DNA of 64,000 nucleotides, from the NCBI RefSeq assembly GCF_016583985.1, contig NZ_NRSD01000020.1, positions 1-64,000 on the forward strand, given 5' to 3'. The DNA is from Thiocapsa imhoffii (GTDB lineage: Bacteria; Pseudomonadota; Gammaproteobacteria; Chromatiales; Chromatiaceae). The notes under the pieces are model-generated. The model was not told where the DNA came from, did no database searches, and saw only the letters and a list, made by a program, of their open reading frames with translations. This document shows positions 33,778 through 41,800 of the stretch, in pieces (the stretch's first letter is position 1; every line of letters begins with the position of its first letter). A program made the translations under genes and the position numbers.

Positions 33778-34074
33778 ATGATTCCATATCATGAGAATGC
33801 TGCTCCAAAGCAGACCCGTGGTCTGACAGGATTACAGTTGGAAAAGGAATTAGCATCACATCTATCACCACTGCTGGGTGTCTTTGAGGAGTACCAAAGT
33901 AGTGCAATCGCGTTGGTCCATCTGCGAAATGCTGTTGTTCGTGAACCACATCTGGCGTCAGTATTGCGGCCATCCTTGACTGACATGCGTAGGGCTAATC
34001 AGGCACTCAGAAAAGAGTTCATGCAATTGCAGCATGAGATAGCCACACAGATGGACACATCACCTGTGTCCTAG
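33778..34074 (+). CDS. Hypothetical helical protein
   Basis: Protein of 98 aa, no family recognised. It is almost entirely helical and charged (LTGLQLEKELASHLSPLLGV, MRRANQALRKEFMQLQHEIA), with no signal peptide or membrane segment. GGGAG lies eight to nine bases before the ATG. It has slightly lower GC than its neighbours. It stands between the DUF2333 and entericidin-like genes and may belong to the same stress cluster. Confidence 0.6.
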   Translation: MIPYHENAAPKQTRGLTGLQLEKELASHLSPLLGVFEEYQSSAIALVHLRNAVVREPHLASVLRPSLTDMRRANQALRKEFMQLQHEIATQMDTSPVS

Positions 34075-34181
34075 TGTCGGCACCAGTAAAAGACAGGTCA
34101 GTAGGCCTCGTGATTCACTCGGCGCCGAGCATCAATCCTACTGATGACCGGATTGTTCAGTCTATAAAATAGGTGATCAGA

Positions 34182-34325
34182 ATGAAACATTCTATAGCAT
34201 TCTTGATGCTGTTATCGATGGTTTACTTAGTCGGTTGCAATACGATACACGGAGCAGGACAGGATATCGAACGCGGTGGCGAGGCGGTGAGTGACACCGC
34301 CAAAGAAGTTCAGAAAAGCATGTGA
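34182..34325 (+). CDS. Entericidin-family lipoprotein
   Basis: Peptide of 47 aa. The signal sequence MKHSIAFLMLLSMVYLVGC ends in a lipobox (LVGC), followed by NTIHGAGQDIERGGEAVSDT and AKEVQKSM, the conserved entericidin A/B pattern (C-NT--G-G-D---G-----D). Entericidins are stress-induced small lipoproteins of the cell envelope. A GGTG precedes the ATG. Confidence 0.88.
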   Translation: MKHSIAFLMLLSMVYLVGCNTIHGAGQDIERGGEAVSDTAKEVQKSM

Positions 34326-34359
34326 TCGCTGGTGCTTCAAGGATTTCAATGAATGGACG

Positions 34360-34562
34360 AAGGGCCAGTCAGGCTGTGGTCGAGTTCCTGCCGGAATCGA
34401 CCCTGTTCTACCTGTTGGGGAGCCGCTATTCTGAGACAGAACACGCCGCGCGTCGGCCGAGTGCTCGTCGCTCGCGGCAGCGACGTCGCCCTCGCGAGCA
34501 CTTTCGGGCCAAACACCTTGGAGCGCTTCAGGGTCTGGACCGACGAGGTCGTTGAGCGATGA
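34360..34562 (+). pseudogene. Collapsed transglutaminase-like gene
   Basis: Two pieces of a transglutaminase-family protein are joined by a large internal deletion and frame change. The first reads VEFLPESTLFYLLGSRYSET, like the segment before the catalytic domain (FL.PS-RYCE). The second reads PRVGRVLVARGSDVALASTF and then GPNTLERFRVWTDEV, like the extreme C-terminus. The Cys-His-Asp catalytic domain is absent. The stop overlaps the start of the proteasome-like gene (ATGA). In other bacteria a transglutaminase gene is commonly next to anbu, so this is a decayed operon member, perhaps kept for translational coupling. Confidence 0.6.
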
Positions 34563-35281
34563 CATACTGTGTCGGCGTTAAGCTTGAAGAAGGTCTGATC
34601 TTCGCCAGCGACTCACGAACCCATGCGGGTGTCGACAACTACTCCAAGTTCTGCAAGATGACGGTGTTCGATCGCCCGGGCGATCGGGTGCTCGTCCTGT
34701 TGAGCTCAGGCGGTTTGGCCGCCACGCAAACGGTGATCAACCTGCTGCGCCGGCGTGCGACCGGCGAGGCGCCACACATCTGGAGCGTCAACTCGCTGTT
34801 CGACGTAGCCAATCTTGTGTCGGATGCGATGCGCGACATCGAGCGTCGCGATGGACCTTTCCTCGAGACTGGCGGCATGAAGTTCAACGCGTCCTTCATT
34901 CTCGGCGGTCAGGTCGCAGGTGAGGAGATGCGGCTCTTTCGGATCTATGCGGAGGGTAACTTCATCGAGGCCGGAACGGACACTCCCTTCCTGCAAACCG
35001 GGGAGGCAAAGTATGGCAAGCCGATCCTCGACCTGGGGGTGAGCTCCAAGGCAACACTGGAGGACGCCACGAAGTGCGTGCTGGTGTCATTCGATTCGAC
35101 GATGCTCAGCAACCTCTCGGTGGGCATGCCGATCGACTTGCTGTGCTACGCCCGGGACAGCCTGCGGGTCACGATGAAGCGCCGTTTTGCTGAGGGAGAT
35201 GTCTACTTCGATGTACTGACCCGGCAGTGGCTCAAGGGGACCCGCAAGGTTTTTCGTGAACTGCCGCCGCTTGAGTGGTAG
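34559..35281 (+). CDS. Anbu-type proteasome-like protease
   Basis: N-terminal-nucleophile hydrolase of 240 aa, a bacterial homologue of proteasome beta subunits and HslV. After removal of Met the N-terminal Thr of MTYCVGVKLEEGLIFASDSRTHAGVDN is the nucleophile, with Asp (ASDSRT) and Lys (FCKMTV) in the conserved places. Later conserved stretches are NASFILGGQ and ARDSLRVTMKRRF. Anbu assembles into lock-washer rings; its substrates are unknown. It normally sits with a transglutaminase, an alpha-E and an ATP-grasp gene. Here only a collapsed transglutaminase remains, so Anbu stands alone. Confidence 0.88.
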   Translation: MTYCVGVKLEEGLIFASDSRTHAGVDNYSKFCKMTVFDRPGDRVLVLLSSGGLAATQTVINLLRRRATGEAPHIWSVNSLFDVANLVSDAMRDIERRDGPFLETGGMKFNASFILGGQVAGEEMRLFRIYAEGNFIEAGTDTPFLQTGEAKYGKPILDLGVSSKATLEDATKCVLVSFDSTMLSNLSVGMPIDLLCYARDSLRVTMKRRFAEGDVYFDVLTRQWLKGTRKVFRELPPLEW

Positions 35282-35422
35282 AGGACTACCGCTGTCGCAT
35301 GAGGTCATCTGGCCCTGATTGGTTTTTGTTCGGTCTGGCCAGAAGACACATCATCTCTGCATTGACAATCTTGCAGTAACCGCTCTTGACCGGGGATCAA
35401 CGACCGAGTGGGTCGGGACGAA

Positions 35423-35806
35423 TCATTGGGCGATCGCGTTGGGCAGCAGGCGTGCGAATTCCTTCCTGACAACGTCGTAACATTCGCAGACCCGTGCCTC
35501 TAGGCCCGGCCGGTCGAGCACCCTGATGTGACCCCGGCTGTAGTGAATCAATCCGGCACTTTGCAATTTTCCTGCGGCCTCGGTCATACCCTCACGGCGC
35601 ACCCCGAGCATATTTGCAATCAGTTCCTGGGTCATGCTCAGCTCGTCCGAGGGCAATCGGTCAAGGCTGAGCAGCAGCCAGCGACAGAGTTGCTGGTCCA
35701 CCGTGTGGTGCCGATTACAGACAGCGGTCTGCGCCATCTGCGTCAACAGCGCATGCGTGTAGCGCATCAGCAGGCGCTGCAGCGGCCCGGATCGTTCACA
35801 GAGCAC
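35423..35806 (-). pseudogene. Headless Crp/Fnr-family regulator (HTH part only)
   Basis: 127 codons covering only the C-terminal half of a Crp/Fnr regulator: dimer helix SGPLQRLLMRYTHALLTQMA, then CNRHHTVDQQLCRWLLLSLD, and the HTH MTQELIANMLGVRREGMTEA with a wing HYSRGHIRVLDRPGLE. The N-terminal cyclic-nucleotide-like sensor is missing. Upstream the same frame meets the stop codon of the glucan synthase gene (35816-35818), so the gene was truncated when these sequences were joined. It might be read through at low level but is probably dead. Confidence 0.65.
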
Positions 35807-35815
35807 ACACCCGGT

Positions 35816-38800
35816 CTACCCGGCGTCTTCCATCTCACCGAGCCTGCCCAGCTCAACCCGCACCTGGTGGACCTGGCCGTCGTCGACCAGCTCGATACCC
35901 TCGCCAGTGGGTTGATTGGTGCCGTCCAGATCGAGGGCGACGACACCTCGCTCGACGCCCGCCGGATTTGTCACCACAATCTCGTAACGGGACTGACCAT
36001 GGCGATAGCTGATGCCGTAGCTGGCCCAGTTGGCGGACACGCACGGGTCGATGTGCAGCCGGCCCGCGCGCACGGTCAACCCGAGCACCCATTCCAGGGC
36101 GGCACGATGGAACCAGCCGGAGGCACCCGTATACCAAGTCCAGCCGCCACGGCGCGCATGTGGAGGTTCGGAATAGATGTCCGCCGAGATGACATAGGGC
36201 TCGACCTGATAGGCGTGGGTGCCAGTGCGGCTGGCGGTGCGATTGATCGGATTCAGGATTCGCAGCAACTCGGTCGCCTGGTCGCCTTGCCCGAGCATGG
36301 CATAGGCGATGACGGACCAGATCGCCGCATGGGTATATTGCCCACCATTCTCCCGCACCCCAGGGAGATAGCCCTTGATGTACCCTGGGTCCAGCGGGGT
36401 CTTGTCGAAGGGTGGCGTGAACAACAAGACCAGGTCGTCGCCATGGCGAATTAGATCCTCGTGGACCGAGTGCATGGCGCGGCGCGCGCGCTGTGGATCC
36501 GCCGCGCCGGAGATGACCCCCCAGCTCTGGGCGATCGAATCGATACGGCACTCCGTGTCGATCGCGGTGCCGAGCGGTGTGCCGTCATCGAAATAGGCTC
36601 GGCGATACCAGGCGCCGTCCCAGCCTTGCGCTTCCACCGCGATCTTGAGTGCGGCCGCATGCTCGCGCCAACGCGTGGTTCGCTCCCGTTCGCCGGGGGT
36701 CGCCGACCCGCTCTCGATCAGCTCGGCAAACTCCGTGAGGGTCGCGATCAGGAACCAGGCGAGCCAGAGGCTTTCACCTTGCCCCTGATGTCCGACCCGG
36801 TTCATCCCATCGTTCCAGTCACCGCCGCCGATGAGCGGTAGACCATGCACACCGACCCCTAGGCTTAGATCCAGTGCCCGGGCGCAGTGCTCGCGCAGAG
36901 GCGCTTGCTCGCTCGAGATGGCCGGTTCGAAATACGCATCTTCCATGCCCGGAGGCACTGCGGGACCCTCAAGGAAGGGGACAGGCTCATCGAGCAGACT
37001 GAACTCGCCACTGACCCGAATGTAATGAGCCACGACAAAGGGCAGCCAGACGCGATCGTCCGAGAAGTGAGTGCGGACGCCACGCCCGGTCGGCGGATGC
37101 CACCAATGCTGGACGTCGCCTTCGATGAACTGTCGGGCCGCGGCCCGCAGGATGTGAGCGCGGGCGATCTCGGGCCGCGTCATGACCAGCGCCATTACAT
37201 CCTGCAATTGATCCCGGAAGCCAAAGGCCCCGCCGGCTTGGTAGAAGGCCGCGCGTGCCCACACGCGGCAACTCAGCGTTTGGTAGAGCAGCCAGCGGTT
37301 CATGAGCAGATCGAGTCCAGGGTCCGGCGTCGTGATCTGAATCTTGCCCAAGACGGCGTCCCACTGATGCCGCACCTCGGCCAGCAGTGTTTCGACATCG
37401 GCGTCGCGATAACGCTCGACCAGCTCGCCCGCATGGGCACGATCATCGCCCTGACCGAGGAGGAAGACCAGATCGATCGTCTCGCCAGGATCAAGACTCA
37501 CCGTCGTTTCCAGCGCTGCGCAGGGATCGAGGCCAGCCCCGGTGCGATTTCTCAGCCGCCGTGGGCGAGATCGTCCGAATGCCCCCATCACCTGTGCCGG
37601 CTCGGCGCTGCCCAGTGCCGCGGGAGCGGCGAGGTCCCCATTGCGCCCGATGAATTCGCCCCGGCTTCCGGTCCAGCTGGTTTGCCGCCCAGCGAGATCG
37701 GCGAAGGCGATGCGCGTCCCGAAATCCTGGCTCCAGGGATTGGAGGCAAAAAGAGCGCCGGTGCCAGGATCCATTTCGGTCACCACATAGGGCGCGGTGA
37801 CGTTTCGTGTGGTCCCCAACACCCACTCGACATAGGCCACAACACTGAGTCGGCGCGTGTGTCCGGAATGGTTTTTGAGCCGAAGCCGGGAAATCTTGAC
37901 TGGGTCGACCGGGGCAACGAACTGTAAGAGCTCGCTGTGGATCTCGTGAGAGGCATGCTCGAACCGGCTGTAGCCCTGACCATGTCGGGCGATGTAGGTC
38001 GCGCCATCGATGCGGATCGGTAACGCCGTCGGTGTCCAGACCTCCCCCGAATCCTCATCGCGCAGATACATGACCTCGCCGGGTGGATCACCGACCGGAT
38101 CGTTCGACCAGGGGGTGAGCTGGTTCTCGTGGCTGTTACGGGACCAGGTGCAACCGCCGCCCGTCTCGGACACCATGAAGCCGAACTCAGGGTTGGCGAT
38201 AACATTGATCCAGGGCGCGGGTGTCCACTGTCCCTTGTCGAGCAGAATGACGTACTCCCGGCCGTCCTCGGTAAAACCGCCCAATCCGTTGTAAAGACTC
38301 AGCCGTGGCGGTTTCAGCGCGGCGGATCGCGGCATGGTCACCGGACGCTCCGGCAGGGGTCCCGGTGCAAGTGCCGAACGTGGCACGAAATCGTGCGCGG
38401 GTCGCCGATTGCGAAGCAGTTGTTCAGCGAGGGTCCCCTGGCTCGTGACCAAGATCGCGCGCGCGGCGGTGCGCAGAAGCAACTGGTCCTCGTCGCTTAA
38501 GCGATCAGCCCGCAGCACAAAAATGGCGCCGCGCCCCGCGGACCCCAGGTGAACATTGCAAGCACGCCAGTTTCGAACCAGGCCCTCAAGAAGGTCTTGC
38601 AGTTCCTGCGCGTAGGTGACGCCCTTCTCATTCAGGAGGACGAGATCGACCGCCAGGCGCTTCAGCCCCCAATACTCGTGGGCGCGCAACAGTTGATCGA
38701 CGAGGGTCCGGTGCTCGGGCTCAGTGACGCGGACCAGCAGAATCGGACGGTCACCGGAGATGCCGTGACGCCAGAGGCCGACGACGCTCAGCCGATTGAT

Positions 38801-41800
38801 CTCCATGACCTTACCGGGCGGGCGCAGCGCCGGATCGGAATAGACCAGATGGTTCGCCAGGTTCTGAAACAACTGGGCCTCATCCAGAGTGATGCGCAGG
38901 TGGTGCAACTGAACCTGGGCATGGGTCCAGGCCAGGGCGGAGACGCGCTCGAAGACGGCGGAGTGATGGTACTTGTCCGTCAGCACGTCCAGCGCCTCGC
39001 GTGAGTCGGCCGCCAGGGTCGTGAAGGTCACCAGCGCGGTCGCGCCTGGTTCGATCCGCACCAGCGTGCGCAGGCTAAAAATGGGATCCAGGACGGAGCC
39101 GACTCGGTTACCCAACGGATGGCCGTCCATCACCGCGACCGGGGCCCTGAGGGTTTGGCCACGCCCGATGAAGCGGGCCCGGTCGGTCTCGTACTGCAGG
39201 CCATTGATGGTATCGAAGCGCGAGAGCAGATGGGCCGCCCAAACGCGCGGATCCTCGGCCGAGCGCGGACGCCTGCGGGCGATCAACCCATGGATCGTGG
39301 GCACGAACTCGGTTTCGACGAACAGATTCGAGAAGGCAGGATGAGCGATGTCGGCACGCGGCGGTGCCAGGACGATCTCCGCATAGGAGGTCAGCTCGAT
39401 TTCAAGGACGCGATCACCTTGATTGGCGAGGTTGAGATGTCGAATCTCCGCGTCGTCCTCGGGTGAGACGAGGATCTCTAGCGAGCTTTCGACCGGACCA
39501 TCAGTCCGGGTAATGCGGACCCGGTCTTCATGAAAGACGACCTCATAGCGGTCTGGAACCGCCGCGGTTGGTTGATAGCCAGCGGACCAGACCCGGCCAG
39601 TTGCGGTATCGCGCAGATAGATGAAGCTGCCGCGGTCATCGCGGGTCGGGTCCTCGCGCCAGCGCGTCACCGCTAAATTGTCCCAGGTACTGTATCCCGA
39701 TCCCGCGCCGGTCACCATGACCGCATAACGGCCATTGGACAGCAGATGGGATGAGGGGACGGCCGATGTTGGCGAGGGGACGCGGCGGCTCGGGGGCTGG
39801 ATGATGGCCTTGCTCTCGGCCCGGGCCTCAAGGATGCGTGTCGCACGGGTATCCGCTCCCGGCGGACTGCGCTCCTGGAGCAGGAGATCGGTCGAGCGAA
39901 TCAGGGGGATGCGATGAAAACGATGGCGCATCACCCCGTCGTGGACGACATTGTCCAGCGCCACCAGGGCCATGCCCTGATGATGAGCCATGTGGCAGCG
40001 CACGATGGCGACCGCTTCTCCTTCAGCGCGCCGCGCTGGAGTGAAATCCAGTGCCTCGTAGAAGCCGTAACGGCCCAGACCGCCCAACTGCTCCAAGTGA
40101 ATGTAGTTGCGCGCGGCGGCATGGGGCCGGTACATCGCGGCCAGTGCGGTCGCATAGGGGGCGATGACCAAGTCATCCGCGAGTCCGCGCTTGAGACCAA
40201 GGCCAGGAACGCCGAACGCTGAATATTGGTAGGTCAGCTCGAGGTCGCGTTGGTTGAAGGCCGACTCCGAGATCCCCCAGGGCACGCCCTGTTCCTCGCC
40301 GTACTGGATCTGGCGGTCTACCGCGCGACGACACGACTGGTCGAGCAAACTGTAGCGCGGGGTGAAGTTCACCAGAGAGGGCATCAGGTATTCGAACATC
40401 GAGCCCGACCAAGAGACCAAAAGGTTCCCACCCGCGGCGCGCGTCATGCGCCGGCCGAGGTGGAACCAATGGGTATCCTTCACGTCCCGCTTGGCGATGG
40501 CAACCAGACTCGTGAGTCGGGCCTCGGAGGCAAGCAGGTCGTAATAGCTGTCGTCGAGGAGCGCCTCGGTAACCCGATAGCCGAGCGCAAAGAGATGTCG
40601 CTCCTGATCGTACAGAAAGCCGAAATCCATCTCACGGAAGAGTCGTTCAGCCTCCTCGGCGATGACGTCGAGACGTGCGGCGAGCACCGCGAACCCGGCT
40701 TCGGTGGGCGCCCCCGCTGGCGTCTCGGGCATCTTGCGCAGCTCAGCGGTGTCTCGGGCGTGTGAGCACACATCGTCGCGCAGCAGCTCGCACCATTCCA
40801 ACATCGATTGACAGACGGGATCGTCACCGCACTCGGCCGCGTAGGCGCGTGCAAGGTCTAGTAGGATCGCAGCGGCCTTGACCAACGGCTCCCCAACGTG
40901 TCGATCATCACCCGCTTCGGCGAGAAGCGTTTCGAACCGGTGGGCCTCGGCATGGAGTTCGTCCAATGAGACGCTCAAGGTGCGCCGCGCGTCACCGATG
41001 GCCTGGAGTGCGGCGGACCAGAGCCGATGAGTATCGGTCAGTCCGGTCCACGCGACAGCGGGATCCGGCGCGTGACGTGCCGCCTCACGGCATCCTTCGG
41101 CTAAGGTCAGGAGATGACTTGCCAGATTGCCGCTGTCGACGGTGGACAGATAACGGGGCTCAAGCGCGCGCAGGTCTTGGGTGTCATACCAATTGTAGAA
41201 GTGGCCATGCAGACGGGGCATCCGTGTGAGGGTCCCCAGCGTGGCCTCGAGACGGTCGACAGCATCCATCAGACCGATCCAGCCAAAATCGCGCGCGGCG
41301 AGGATCGACAGCAGGTAGAGCCCGAAGTTGGTCGGCGAGCTGCGGTGCGCGATGACCGGATGTGGGTCTTCCTGGAAGTTGTCGGGTGGCAGATGGTGAT
41401 CTTCCACCGTGACGAAGGTGGTGAAGAAACGCCAAGTCCGCCGCCCTACGAGACGCAACTGCAGGGTGTCCTCAGGGGTCAAGGCCTCCCGGCGGTGCAG
41501 CCGTGCCGGCAGACTCAACGCATGGGAGACTAGGGGTGCCGACAACCAGAGCAGAAAGAAGGGCGCGGCACTGAGAAGGTTGGTTGGGTTGAACAGGAGG
41601 ATCACGGTACCGGCCGCGACCATGACCCCAGTTGAACTGCCTAAAGCGCCAACGAGGTTTTGCAAGCCCAGGCGCGAGGCCGACTTGGCTTGCAGCGCAG
41701 TGACCCACCGCAAGAGGTGGCGCCGGGTGATCAGGACCCGGATCAAGGTGCTGCCAATGGCGTGGATCATGAGCCAAGCGTGATGTGCGAGTTGCACCAG

